From NCBI GenBank assembly GCA_035510455.1, contig DATKHB010000026.1:1-34479 (forward strand): 34,479 nucleotides of DNA, given 5' to 3'. Shown piece by piece: positions 7,439 to 16,924 of this stretch. The DNA is from DATKGL01 sp035510455 (GTDB taxonomy: Bacteria > Patescibacteriota > Saccharimonadia > Saccharimonadales > UBA4665). Numbering within the stretch: the first letter of the stretch is position 1; every line of letters begins with the position of its first letter. The notes below the pieces were generated by a model. It saw only the letters and a program-made list of their open reading frames with translations, was not told where the DNA came from and did not search any database. The translations under genes and the position numbers were made by a program.

Positions 7439-8411
7439 AGTTGCTTGTTTTTTTATTCTCCCTAAGAGGCGTGATTAATAACCAAATCAAAAGAATAAAG
7501 CCCAGTATTATTAATGGAGATAACGCTACCATGCCTATAAGTAACCATTTACCATAGGCCTCAGCACCATAGGCCGAGACAATTGTTTGGCGACCGTATA
7601 TTAAGTACGGTCGATTACTTAACGCTAGTAGTGCCGGCGACGTAACCGCAAGTAGACTGAAGTACAGCCAAAGTAGTCGCCCGCTAGAAACAAGATAAAG
7701 TCCAATCTCGACCAACGGAATTGCCGCTACTAAAAGGACGAATAGATCATAGGGCCAGCCAAGTAAGCTGGTTCGCCCCGATCGATTAATGACTAGCTGC
7801 AGTCCTACTGCCGTACTCAAACAATAGGCTATCGAGATGAAGTACATTTTGAATTTGGCTTGGCTCAAGAAACTGCTCGTAGAAGGCAAAAAATAATAAG
7901 CAAACGATAATGCCAGGCTCAAGATTGATAACAATAACACGCCGGCTAAAGACAACCCCAAAGAGTTTCTCCAAAACGGCTGACCGCTAATAAAGTATAT
8001 CCCTGACAGCCCAAAACTCATCGGCACAGTAAGGCTTGCTAAAACAAATAGCTTGCCGGCGATTGGTCTAATTTTATTAGGCCCGTGGTAGTAGAACAGA
8101 TAAATAACTAAAGTACTTCTTATTATTAGAGCAACCAGCCCTGTAATTAAGGTCGAGAGAACAGCGTGCGAAAGTTTAATTAAGACGTTATTAAAAAGTA
8201 GCGCCAGCCCAGTGAACCCAAATACTAAAAAGACGTTGGTGATCTCCCAAATAGGCGTAAATAAGTTAAGACCTGGCTGATTATTACTAGTACTGGGAGT
8301 ACTATCGCCTGGTCTCCATAAATAAAGTAAGCTCATCCCCGCCTCCCAGCCGCTAAGGACAAAGTAAATTCCAAAAAGAACCGCGACAACCATAAGATAG
8401 CCCATGATCAC
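7437..8411 (-). CDS. cydB: Cytochrome bd quinol oxidase subunit II
   Basis: A 324-residue polytopic protein with about nine membrane helices encoded directly after cydA, with start and stop overlapping in GTGA. Its N-terminus (FVLSGWEAGMSLLYLW) occupies the position of the CydB signature GFDLGVG but is divergent, so identification depends partly on context. It pairs with CydA to form the heterodimeric oxidase that reduces oxygen to water with quinol. GTG 8411 is the overlapping start; ATG 8405 is an alternative. The family is variable in sequence, and subunit II of CPR oxidases is often poorly conserved. Confidence 0.85.
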   Translation of the reverse strand: MIMGYLMVVAVLFGIYFVLSGWEAGMSLLYLWRPGDSTPSTSNNQPGLNLFTPIWEITNVFLVFGFTGLALLFNNVLIKLSHAVLSTLITGLVALIIRSTLVIYLFYYHGPNKIRPIAGKLFVLASLTVPMSFGLSGIYFISGQPFWRNSLGLSLAGVLLLSILSLALSFAYYFLPSTSSFLSQAKFKMYFISIAYCLSTAVGLQLVINRSGRTSLLGWPYDLFVLLVAAIPLVEIGLYLVSSGRLLWLYFSLLAVTSPALLALSNRPYLIYGRQTIVSAYGAEAYGKWLLIGMVALSPLIILGFILLIWLLITPLRENKKTSN

Positions 8412-9715
8412 AGCTGCTTCATCTCCTTGTGCGACATTGTCTTACGCAGAGTAACGGCCGTAACGATTAAGAGAAGTATAAAGAACGTCGGGAAGATAAA
8501 GCCAAGCTGGATGACGGATTTTGAAGTAGTTAAGGCGTCACCAACCGTCATTACACCGCTAATAATATATGGCTGACGTCCCAATTCCGTTACGAGCCAT
8601 CCAAACTCAGTGGCTATTACGGCCAAAAATCCGCAAATTACCAGAATGTGTAAACTAAAACGGTTCCAAGCCCATCTACGGTAAAATTTATTAAATAGTA
8701 AAAACAGCAACGGGACAATTACCAGCAATCCGTCAGCGAAAACCATACCGTCAAAGAAATAGTGAACGACCAAGGACGGTCGATACTGAGAAGACGTAAT
8801 ATTTAAGCCTTTGACTTCGCCGTAAAAATTATTGTCAGCCAAGAAACTTAACAACCCAGGAATAACGACCGCGTCTTTAATCTTATTGCCGCTGACAATT
8901 CCACCGAGTATAAGAGGAGCATGCTTCTCGGTTTTTTCTATCCCCTCCATGGCTGCAAACTTAACCGGCTCACGTTTTTCAAGATATTGGGCCGACATAT
9001 CTCCAGTCACTCCCAGGAGTACTGCAAAGACTAAAGCCAGTGACAGTAACCCAACAATCACTTTCCTCATCCAAATTCTATCAGCCGCATGTCGTTTTTT
9101 CCTATATAGCCACGCATAAACCGCAACCAATACTAAAGCCGTTGATAGCAGGTAGGCAAGTATTGAATGAGTCACTTCATTAAACATTGTCCGAGTAAAC
9201 ATTTCTTGGGTTATATGTATATCGTATGGTTGGCCCTTTGAGTTGACTTTGAATCCGGCTGGAGCGTTCATGAAAGCATTGGCAGAAGTTATGAACACTG
9301 CTGAACCTATTGCGCCCAGAGCGACCGGCAGCCCTATAAGCCAATGGATCCACGGCTTAACACGTTTCCAGCTAAGCATATAAACACTCAAGAATATGGC
9401 CTCAACGAAAAACATTGTGCCTTCAAGCGCAAATGCTAAGCCAACCGTCTTGCCGATGAACGACATGAACTTTGGCCAAAGTAAATCAAACTGCAAGCTA
9501 ACTATCGTTCCACTAACAGCTCCAGCAATAAAAAGAATCACTAAAGCCTTAGCCCAAGTGTGGGCAAGGGCAATCGCTCTAGGCCGTTTCGTGACTATTC
9601 CATAAAACTCGAGTAGTGAGATTATCACAGGCAGACCAACGCCGAACAACACCAGTATAAGATGATAACCTAAACTGTCTCCCGTGAGTGCGCGCCCAGC
9701 TGAAATTCTATCCAT
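8408..9715 (-). CDS. cydA: Cytochrome bd quinol oxidase subunit I
   Basis: 435 residues, the haem-bearing subunit. H18 (LGYHLIL) corresponds to the haem ligand near residue 19 of E. coli CydA, E98 and E105 in ALEGTMFFVEAIF to the conserved proton-channel and haem glutamates, and H183 in VTHSILAYL to the haem b558 ligand. The Q-loop marker appears as EPVKFAAMEG, and the conserved GRQP motif as ELGRQPY. The Met of YFFDGMVFADG fits the second b558 ligand. The Q-loop is short. The gene lies between an FAD-linked dehydrogenase and cydB on the same strand, so electron donor and acceptor are probably co-transcribed. No cydCD assembly exporter is seen here. Confidence 0.95.
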   Translation of the reverse strand: MDRISAGRALTGDSLGYHLILVLFGVGLPVIISLLEFYGIVTKRPRAIALAHTWAKALVILFIAGAVSGTIVSLQFDLLWPKFMSFIGKTVGLAFALEGTMFFVEAIFLSVYMLSWKRVKPWIHWLIGLPVALGAIGSAVFITSANAFMNAPAGFKVNSKGQPYDIHITQEMFTRTMFNEVTHSILAYLLSTALVLVAVYAWLYRKKRHAADRIWMRKVIVGLLSLALVFAVLLGVTGDMSAQYLEKREPVKFAAMEGIEKTEKHAPLILGGIVSGNKIKDAVVIPGLLSFLADNNFYGEVKGLNITSSQYRPSLVVHYFFDGMVFADGLLVIVPLLFLLFNKFYRRWAWNRFSLHILVICGFLAVIATEFGWLVTELGRQPYIISGVMTVGDALTTSKSVIQLGFIFPTFFILLLIVTAVTLRKTMSHKEMKQL

Positions 9716-9764
9716 AAGTTTTTAGAATGCTATTTTGTATAATACCAAGCTTGAGCTTAAATGC

Positions 9765-11456
9765 CTAGAAGTGGTCCCTTACGTGAGAGTAGCTGTAATC
9801 TTTGGTGGCATTGGCTTTTTTATGAGGATTAAATATCTCTAGTGGATCCATTATTGACTTCGCTTCTCTAAAAATTTTTACGATGTTTTTGCCATACATT
9901 TCTTCCAGCCACGGACCGCGGACTAGCCCGTCGTTATGCTCTCCAGACAACGATCCGTGAAAGGAAAGTACTAGCTCATTAACTTCCTTCATAGCGGGTA
10001 ATAATTTAGCTCGTTCAGCTGGTTCCTCGAGTTTCATTAATGGGATAATGTGAAAGTTACCGTCACCCAGATGTCCAGCTATAGTAGCCAGGAGATTGTA
10101 CTTCTTAATTATCTTTCGAAGTTTCGGCAAAAAATCTGTTAGATAGGGTGGGTTGACCACTAGGTCATCAATAAACGGAGCGGTGTGTTTGTCTTTTACT
10201 TTACTGCGCAATAAATTAAAACTTTGGCGCCTCATTATCCAAAATTTATTACTTTTAGCAATTGTATTATCTTCCTCCATAGCCATGCGGTACATCTTTA
10301 TATTTTTTCGTCTCGGATGAATCTTCTTACTAGTCGCCTTTAGATCTTTGTGCATGGCTTTAATCTTTTCGTCAACTAATTCCTGACTGTCTTCGTTGAA
10401 TTCAATCATTAGAATTAATTTAGGTATGCCGTGAAGCAACATCAGCCCATCAGGGATTAGACTAACCATCAATTTAACCAACCCCCAGTCTCCGATAAAC
10501 TTTCTAAACGAGGGTAAAAACTTGATGGCTAAGTACAGTGTATTATCGTCAAATGATTCGAAAGTTGCTGGTTTGTGCTCAAGTACCTCGTTAATAATTC
10601 CAGCCAGAGGGTCCAACGTCCTCAGAAAGCAAACCAATAAGCCAGAGTAAGGCCTCTTTGGTACTAATCGAAAATGGATATCAGTTACAAAACCCAGCGT
10701 ACCCTGAGCACCAACTATGAGCTTAGTGAGATCAAAGACGTCTTTCTCTTTGTCCCAGACATCCCAGAGATTGTATCCAGTAGAGTTTTTAGTTACATGG
10801 GGCTTGGCTGCTTTTATAGCCTCGTAATTACTCTCAACCAATTTAAACAGCTGGCTATAAACTTGGCCCTCAAAATCTTTCTGAGTCATCTTCTTGTTAA
10901 GTTCAGTGCGGCTTAAGGGCTTAACTATTCGCTCCACACCATCAGCAAACACAAAGCTCAGTTCGCTCACGAAATTTTCAGTTTTCCCATATTCTAAAGA
11001 CTTTTCACCACCCGCATTGTTGTTAACCATGCCACCGATCGTGCATAGATCTCGGCTGGCTGGATAACTAGGCATTAGAGCATTGTGCTTCAAAGTAGCA
11101 GTCTCAAAATCTCGATAATAAACTCCTGGCTGGGCATGAGCGCTATTGGCGGTAGTATCTTCAATCTTAGTAAAGTGTTTCAGAAAATCTACAATGATTG
11201 AATCGTTAATGGCACCGCCGGACATGTCAGTGCCAGCACTCCGGGCAGTCAACGAAATCTCGGGCATGCTTTTCTTGAGATCAGAGGCTAGCCTAATCAA
11301 TAATTCAACGTCACTTTTATCTTTAGGGGACACTATCAGCTTAGGTCGAAGCTCAAAGAGGCTGGCATCATGGCTGTACGCCTCTATCGAGCTAGCGCTA
11401 TCGTCGATTTCACCCTTAAAACCATCGGTAGCAAGTTTTTGTTTAACTGAGTCCAT
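9765..11456 (-). CDS. FAD-linked oxidase of the D-lactate/glycolate dehydrogenase family
   Basis: A flavoprotein of about 563 residues. The N-terminal FAD_binding_4 domain shows GGMVNNNAGGEKSLEYG, the pyrophosphate-binding region. The C-terminal domain carries GHLGDGNFH and SGEHNDG, the metal and substrate motifs of GlcD and D-lactate dehydrogenases, and it ends with the usual FNPHKK (NPxK). Such enzymes oxidise D-lactate or glycolate and reduce quinone. Being 49 bp upstream of cydA on the same strand, it is probably a direct electron source for the bd oxidase. ATG 11456 is preferred because EAYSHDASLFELRP sits at the usual distance from it; an in-frame TTG at 11492 exists. The N-terminal position also leaves room for the divergent promoter. 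Confidence 0.92.
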   Translation of the reverse strand: MDSVKQKLATDGFKGEIDDSASSIEAYSHDASLFELRPKLIVSPKDKSDVELLIRLASDLKKSMPEISLTARSAGTDMSGGAINDSIIVDFLKHFTKIEDTTANSAHAQPGVYYRDFETATLKHNALMPSYPASRDLCTIGGMVNNNAGGEKSLEYGKTENFVSELSFVFADGVERIVKPLSRTELNKKMTQKDFEGQVYSQLFKLVESNYEAIKAAKPHVTKNSTGYNLWDVWDKEKDVFDLTKLIVGAQGTLGFVTDIHFRLVPKRPYSGLLVCFLRTLDPLAGIINEVLEHKPATFESFDDNTLYLAIKFLPSFRKFIGDWGLVKLMVSLIPDGLMLLHGIPKLILMIEFNEDSQELVDEKIKAMHKDLKATSKKIHPRRKNIKMYRMAMEEDNTIAKSNKFWIMRRQSFNLLRSKVKDKHTAPFIDDLVVNPPYLTDFLPKLRKIIKKYNLLATIAGHLGDGNFHIIPLMKLEEPAERAKLLPAMKEVNELVLSFHGSLSGEHNDGLVRGPWLEEMYGKNIVKIFREAKSIMDPLEIFNPHKKANATKDYSYSHVRDHF

Positions 11457-11485
11457 CGAACCTAGCTTAGCTTCTTCTATAAGGT

Positions 11486-11515
11486 TTGGCAACCCGGTTA
11501 AGCCTGGGTTATACT
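11486..11515 (+). promoter_or_regulatory. Promoter of the NADH dehydrogenase gene
   Basis: TTGGCA at 11486-11491 and TATACT at 11510-11515 are separated by 18 bp. A start near 11522 leaves a 16-nt leader containing GAAGG 6 nt before the ATG. It lies in the divergent region shared with the dehydrogenase gene on the other strand. Confidence 0.6.
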
Positions 11516-11537
11516 GGTACTATTCAGAAGGCTCATA

Positions 11538-12728
11538 ATGAATAAAAAGAATATTTTAATAGTTGGTGGTGGTTTTGGGGGCGTTAGAAGCGCCTTAGAT
11601 TTATGTAAGAATGATGCCTTCAGAGTGACATTGGTGTCTAACCACGAAACATTTCGTTATTATCCGTCTCTATACCACACGGCAACTGGCGGCCGCCAAT
11701 CAGAATCAAGCATCCCTCTTAAAACCGTCTTTAAGGACAAAAACATAAACCTGGTGATAGCTAATGCTGATAAGCTCGATCACGAGTCAAAAAGAATTAC
11801 CACGAGTCATGGCGCGGCCTATGATTATGATTTTCTGATATTGTCTCTGGGTGTAGTGACGAACTACTTCAACATCAAAGGCCTTGAAGAATACTCTTAC
11901 GGTATAAAATCACTAGAAGAGGCCGAGAATCTAAAACATCATCTTCACCAGCAACTACTAGACAAGAGACAGCCCGACCTGAACTACGTAGTTATTGGTG
12001 GTGGGCCAACGGGGATTGAGCTATCTGGGGCCTTAGTAGAATACCTCCGACACATTATGAAAAACCACAACCTTAGATCCAGGAAAATCCACATAGACCT
12101 AATAGAGGCCGCACCACGACTCGTTTCCCGTATGCCGGAAACTGTGTCCAAACGTATTGCTAAGCATCTAAAAGATATGGGGATTAAACTCTATCTTGGT
12201 CAAACCGTAAAAGGTGAAACAGCTGATAACCTAAACGTAAACGGTAACTTGATTAGCAGTCACACTGTTGTGTGGACCGCTGGTGTTGTCAATAATCCCT
12301 TCTTCCAGAACAACCAGTTTAATATAAGCGACCACGGTAAGGTTTCAGTGGATCAGTACCTTCAAGCCGCACCAGATGTATTTGTGATCGGCGACAACGC
12401 CAACACGCCATTTAGTGGCTTGGCTCAGACCGCTATTTATGATGCCGATTTTGTATGCCAAAATCTTAAACGGCACTCTGAAGGTAAAATGCCTAAATTA
12501 TATAGTCCCAAGGAGCCCATCTCAGCTATCCCGGCCGGAGAACATTGGGCCGCGATAACATGGGGCAAGTTTCAATTCTATGGCTGGTTTGGGTGGGCAC
12601 TAAGAATGTTGGCTGATCTCGTAGCTTTTCATGATCTAGAGCCTTGGTGGAGCGCCACCGAACAGTGGATGAGCGAATTTGGGGAGCAAGAAGAATGCCC
12701 CGAGTGCGGCAAGCACTTTAATCGCTAG
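11538..12728 (+). CDS. ndh: Type II NADH dehydrogenase (NDH-2)
   Basis: 396 residues with two Rossmann folds: GGGFGG at 10-15 binds FAD and IGGGPTGIE at about 152-160 binds NADH. VFVIGDNANT near 280 is the second FAD contact. A C-terminal amphipathic stretch (WFGWALRMLADLVAF) is where NDH-2 proteins dock on the membrane. It oxidises NADH and reduces quinone without pumping protons, replacing complex I. It diverges from the dehydrogenase-cydA-cydB operon, making a small respiratory unit. The extreme C-terminus has an unusual EECPECGKHF tail with a CxxC pair that could be a half zinc site or a redox pair. Confidence 0.94.
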   Translation: MNKKNILIVGGGFGGVRSALDLCKNDAFRVTLVSNHETFRYYPSLYHTATGGRQSESSIPLKTVFKDKNINLVIANADKLDHESKRITTSHGAAYDYDFLILSLGVVTNYFNIKGLEEYSYGIKSLEEAENLKHHLHQQLLDKRQPDLNYVVIGGGPTGIELSGALVEYLRHIMKNHNLRSRKIHIDLIEAAPRLVSRMPETVSKRIAKHLKDMGIKLYLGQTVKGETADNLNVNGNLISSHTVVWTAGVVNNPFFQNNQFNISDHGKVSVDQYLQAAPDVFVIGDNANTPFSGLAQTAIYDADFVCQNLKRHSEGKMPKLYSPKEPISAIPAGEHWAAITWGKFQFYGWFGWALRMLADLVAFHDLEPWWSATEQWMSEFGEQEECPECGKHFNR

Positions 12729-12769
12729 CCTAAGTTCGCGATCTAGACACCCGTCCCGGTCCGTAGACA

Positions 12770-12778
12770 TGAGATAAT
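12770..12778 (+). promoter_or_regulatory. Extended -10 promoter of the helicase gene
   Basis: TGA-GATAAT (TGn plus hexamer 12773-12778) lies 7 nt before ATG 12786, so transcription would start at or one base before the start codon. No Shine-Dalgarno site is present in the gap. Confidence 0.5.
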
Positions 12779-12785
12779 AAGATAC

Positions 12786-15700
12786 ATGGAGAGGGAATAC
12801 AGGCTTGCTTATGACCAGCTAAACGCTGAGCAACGCGCTGCCGTGGACACCATTGATGGTCCGGTGCTGGTTTTAGCGGGACCCGGTACCGGAAAGACTC
12901 AATTACTTACTACCAGAGTAGCCCATATTCTGGCAACCACCGATACCCAACCGCATAATATACTATGCTTGACGTTTAGCGACTCGGCCGCTCACACCAT
13001 GCGTGACCGATTGATTAATTTGATCGGCAAAGCTGCTTACGACGTCACCATCAGCACATACCATTCCTTCGGCAGCAACCTCATTAGGCGTTACCCGGAA
13101 TACTTTTCGTCAACTTACGGGTCAAAACCGGTCGACGACCTCACTACCGATTCTATATTCCGAGACATAGTGAATAGTCTGCCTTACTCCAACCCCTTGA
13201 AGTTTGCCGATAACTACATAGGCGACATCAAGGAATTCGTAAGTGACGCCAAAAAAGCATATTTAACTCCTACGGATATCAAGAAGCTATCTGTTAGTAA
13301 CCAAAAATTTATAGACAGCTGTCAGCCATTAGTAAATAAAACGTTAGGTGGTCTTAAAAGAGTCAGTAAACAAGCGGTACCAAAATTCAAGGAACTATAT
13401 AACGAGCTTGGTAAGGCTAAAATAAAATCCAAAAACGATGATTATATTATTAATCTGTCGGGACTAATGAGCGAAGATCTAGAGAAGTCTCTCGATGATT
13501 ATAACGTCACCGGCAAAACTACGCCTCTAAGTGAATGGAAAAATCGTTGGTTGGTTAAAAATGAAGCTAACCAGTTCGTTTTAGACGGCACTGGAGCCAA
13601 CAAAAAGTTGACCGCCGCAGCTGATATTTTCGAACAATATCTGGCTAGACTGCAGGCCTTAAGGCTTTTTGACTATGATGACATGATCATCAGGGCGATT
13701 TCTGGACTTGAAGCTAACCCGGGTCTTCGTAACACCCTCCAGGAACAATATCAGTATATTTTGCTCGATGAGTTTCAAGATACCAATCGGTCACAGCTGA
13801 AGCTGATCGAGCTATTAACCGATAACCCGGTGCACGAAGGCCGACCCAACATTATGGCAGTTGGCGACGACGACCAGGCTATATATTCGTTCCAAGGAGC
13901 CCACTACTCTCACATGCTACATTTCCAAAAACACTACAGGAACGTTGATATTATCGCCCTTAACAGAAACTATCGCTCGCACCCAAAAATTTTGCACCTA
14001 TCGGACGGAATCGTTAATCAAATATCTGATCGACTAATAAATTACTTCGGTTCCGTCGACAAAAAACTTCTACCAGATAAGAGAACAAGCGGGGTTAAGC
14101 CACTAGTCGAGCGATGGGAAGCTAAGAGTGACGTCTCCCAATTCGCCTGGATTGCTGACAAAATTCTCGGTTTATCAAAAAAACAAGGAGTAGCTCTTAG
14201 CCAAATCGCTGTTCTAGCACCGCAGCACAAATACCTGGAGCCTTTAGTGGCCTTCCTGCACCAAAAGAATCTACCGGTTAGCTATGAAAAGCGCGAGAAT
14301 ATTTTAGAAGACGAGGCGATCAAACAGTTGATCGGTACGACTAAGCTATGTCTTAACCTTAACTCTCGCCAGCAGGGGGTGGCCAATGAACTATGGTCTG
14401 AAGTTCTAAGCTATGATTTTTGGAAAATTCCAACCAGCCGATTATGGGAACTCTCCTGGAAGGCCAACGACAACCGTTTAAGCTGGACGAAAATACTGAT
14501 GGAGGATCCAGAGCTACAGCCTATCGCGTTATTCTTCATTAGGCTAAATATTTTGGCCAAAAGTCAGCCGATTGAAATCATGCTTGATTTTTTGGTCGGC
14601 GTCGAACCGCTGATAATTAACAGTAAGTCAGACGAAACTTATCAGTCGCCATTTTATGATTATTATTTCGGCAAAAAAGCCCAAACTAAAAACACCGGGA
14701 CGTTTTGGCAGCTACTGACAAATTTAACAATCCTAAGAGAAAAACTAAACGACTATTACTCTGAAGACTCTTCGCACCTACTAAAAGACCTACTGGCGTT
14801 CGTTGATAGACATAACGAGGCAAATATACGGATATTAAATACCAGTCCGTATCATGAATCCGACGAGGCTGTGCAGCTAATGACAGCTTATAAGGCAAAG
14901 GGTCAAGAGTTTGAAGCTGTATTCATGGTATCTTCCAACGATGAAACGTGGGGCAGTCGGTCGCGCACCCAGAGTTCTAGGTTGCCGCTACCACCAAATT
15001 TGTCATTCATTCGTTATCGAGGCGTGACTGACGATGAACGACTAAGATTAATGTTCGTGGCAATAACTAGAGCTAAAACCCAACTATACCTGGTCAATTA
15101 CACCAATAGTTACAGCGGCAAACAAACCACTCATTTGAAGTTTTTAGATGAGTCAGAGCAAGATCGAACATGGCTCAGCCCGCTTTTACCCAAAAGCTCG
15201 ACCAAAATTCGCTCTATCGATAATAAGAAGGTAGAACCAACCAAAGAACTGGCGACCTACTGGCAGTATCGGCACCAATCAGCATTAACCAGCAGTGACC
15301 TAAAGACTTTAATAAAGGATCGGTTGGCTTATTACCAATTAAGCCCGACGCACCTTAATAACTTTACGGATTTATCTTACGCTGGACCTCAATATTTTTT
15401 ACTGCATACTCTACTTAGATTCCCAATCGCCCCTACTCCAAGCGTCCAGTTTGGTAACGCCATGCATGAAACACTGCAGTGGATTCATATAACCAACCGC
15501 CAAAAGGGTAGACCACCCAGTCTCAAAGAAACGCTCGCCGAATTCAAGCTGCTACTATCTAAGAATCATCTAAGCCAACAAGAACTAAAAAATCTACTCG
15601 TTAGAGGGCATTCGTCCCTGAAGGTTTATCTGGAACAGCGCAAACAGACAATCAGTATCGATAACGAAAGTGAATATAATTTTCGGGGCGAAAGTGTCTT

Positions 15701-16121
15701 TCTGGGCGATGCTCACCTAGGTGGAAAAATTGACAAACTGGTTATCGACAAGAAGAGTAAGCAAATCACAATTGTAGACTTTAAGACAGGGAGAAGCTAT
15801 AAGCGCTGGGAACATAATATTAAGCTACACAAGTACCGTCAGCAGCTGTATTTATATAAGTATCTGGTAGAGAACTCTAGAAGCTACCAGGGATACCGAG
15901 TAACCGACGCCTATATTGAGTTTATTGAACCAGATGATAAAGGAGAGATAACCGAATTGCACATCGCCTTTGACGTCAAAGAGATGAACCGTGTCGATAA
16001 GCTGTTACGATCGATTTGGAAACATATACAGACGCTAGACATGCCCGATACCAGTCAATACGGTGACAACTTATCGTCAGTAATGAAATTCGAAGATGAT
16101 TTAGTGTCTGGCAAAATATAG
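12786..16121 (+). CDS. UvrD/AddA-like helicase fused to a PD-(D/E)XK nuclease
   Basis: 1111 residues. Superfamily 1 helicase motifs are in order: Walker A GPGTGKT at 32-38, the Ia region LTFSDSAAHTM, motif II LLDEFQDTNRSQ near 330, motif III GDDDQAIYSFQGA near 360, motif IV LNRNYRSHPKIL near 400, motif V LMTAYKAKGQEFEAVF near 700, and motif VI VAITRAKTQLYL near 760. The C-terminal 250 residues end in a RecB-type nuclease with GGKIDKL and IVDFKTGR (the Asp and D-x-K of the PD-(D/E)XK fold). This fused layout is that of AddA/RecB-like enzymes and of stand-alone UvrD nucleases. It probably resects or unwinds DNA in repair. No AddB or RecC partner is next to it. Confidence 0.93.
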   Translation: MEREYRLAYDQLNAEQRAAVDTIDGPVLVLAGPGTGKTQLLTTRVAHILATTDTQPHNILCLTFSDSAAHTMRDRLINLIGKAAYDVTISTYHSFGSNLIRRYPEYFSSTYGSKPVDDLTTDSIFRDIVNSLPYSNPLKFADNYIGDIKEFVSDAKKAYLTPTDIKKLSVSNQKFIDSCQPLVNKTLGGLKRVSKQAVPKFKELYNELGKAKIKSKNDDYIINLSGLMSEDLEKSLDDYNVTGKTTPLSEWKNRWLVKNEANQFVLDGTGANKKLTAAADIFEQYLARLQALRLFDYDDMIIRAISGLEANPGLRNTLQEQYQYILLDEFQDTNRSQLKLIELLTDNPVHEGRPNIMAVGDDDQAIYSFQGAHYSHMLHFQKHYRNVDIIALNRNYRSHPKILHLSDGIVNQISDRLINYFGSVDKKLLPDKRTSGVKPLVERWEAKSDVSQFAWIADKILGLSKKQGVALSQIAVLAPQHKYLEPLVAFLHQKNLPVSYEKRENILEDEAIKQLIGTTKLCLNLNSRQQGVANELWSEVLSYDFWKIPTSRLWELSWKANDNRLSWTKILMEDPELQPIALFFIRLNILAKSQPIEIMLDFLVGVEPLIINSKSDETYQSPFYDYYFGKKAQTKNTGTFWQLLTNLTILREKLNDYYSEDSSHLLKDLLAFVDRHNEANIRILNTSPYHESDEAVQLMTAYKAKGQEFEAVFMVSSNDETWGSRSRTQSSRLPLPPNLSFIRYRGVTDDERLRLMFVAITRAKTQLYLVNYTNSYSGKQTTHLKFLDESEQDRTWLSPLLPKSSTKIRSIDNKKVEPTKELATYWQYRHQSALTSSDLKTLIKDRLAYYQLSPTHLNNFTDLSYAGPQYFLLHTLLRFPIAPTPSVQFGNAMHETLQWIHITNRQKGRPPSLKETLAEFKLLLSKNHLSQQELKNLLVRGHSSLKVYLEQRKQTISIDNESEYNFRGESVFLGDAHLGGKIDKLVIDKKSKQITIVDFKTGRSYKRWEHNIKLHKYRQQLYLYKYLVENSRSYQGYRVTDAYIEFIEPDDKGEITELHIAFDVKEMNRVDKLLRSIWKHIQTLDMPDTSQYGDNLSSVMKFEDDLVSGKI

Positions 16122-16130
16122 AGCAAATTA

Positions 16131-16163
16131 AAATACCGCCACCATAAGTGACGGTATTTATTG
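16131..16163. terminator. Bidirectional terminator between convergent genes
   Basis: AAATACCG (16131-16138) pairs with CGGTATTT (16152-16159). A C-A mismatch follows, then CAC with GTG around a 5-nt loop. The minus-strand reading ends in TTTTAATTT and fits aquaporin termination best; the plus-strand reading ends in TATTTATT. Confidence 0.8.
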
Positions 16164-16177
16164 CTAATTATTAGCTT

Positions 16178-16822
16178 TTATTTTTTCTTTGAAACAGCAG
16201 TGCCATTTGCGGCAAATAACATGTTGTAGAGATTAACACCTACGATGCCGCCAACAACTGGGCCTAAAATGTAGGTCCCCCAGCCCCATGATCGGGTCGC
16301 TAGAGCGATTGCTGGATTAATCAGGCCATTCGAGCCCAATGATGCAATCAACACACCTAGAGCGAATGCTCCGCCAATCGTCAAGGCTCGGCGAACACCT
16401 TCATACTTCTGAGCAGCAGCTGCAGCCCAACCCATTGCAAAAATAAATGCACCGGTAGCTTCAGCTATCATTACGCGAGCCGCAAAGTGACCGGCGTTAC
16501 TCGAAAGATGAGTCTTAACGATATATATGTAAAACCAGTAGGCTACTAAGCCTCCCAGTAATTGTGCGACTACGTAAAGTACTGCTGGTACGGTCTTTAT
16601 TTTTCGACCAGTCCAAAGACCAATCGTTAAAGCTGGGTTAAACTGTGCACCTGAGTTAGATCCTAGTACTAATGCAAGGGCACCCATTGCCAAGCCAGCG
16701 CCAAGTGCTACAAAGAAGGAATAACCGATTCCTGAACTCCTAACACTTATTACTGCTAATGCAAGTATTGCAGTACCGATTAGCTCAGCCCCCAACATGG
16801 CGACTTTTTTCTTTCCAAACAT
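16178..16822 (-). CDS. Aquaporin / MIP family channel
   Basis: About 214 residues with six membrane helices and both pore loops: QFNPALT in the first half and LINPAIAL in the second, so both NPA motifs are intact. It conducts water or small neutral solutes across the cytoplasmic membrane; the selectivity cannot be fixed from the sequence by eye. ATG 16822 is chosen because GGAGGA lies 5 nt upstream; a longer open frame to 16864 would place that ribosome site inside the coding region. It stands alone, converging on the helicase gene. Confidence 0.92.
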   Translation of the reverse strand: MFGKKKVAMLGAELIGTAILALAVISVRSSGIGYSFFVALGAGLAMGALALVLGSNSGAQFNPALTIGLWTGRKIKTVPAVLYVVAQLLGGLVAYWFYIYIVKTHLSSNAGHFAARVMIAEATGAFIFAMGWAAAAAQKYEGVRRALTIGGAFALGVLIASLGSNGLINPAIALATRSWGWGTYILGPVVGGIVGVNLYNMLFAANGTAVSKKK

Positions 16823-16924
16823 ACGTTCCTCCGTATTTTTAGTAATATGAAATAAGCATAGCACTTTTTATAATCAAGGTAAAAGATTTTTCCATGGGAA
16901 TAACTATAAGGGTGCTAGTGTTAA

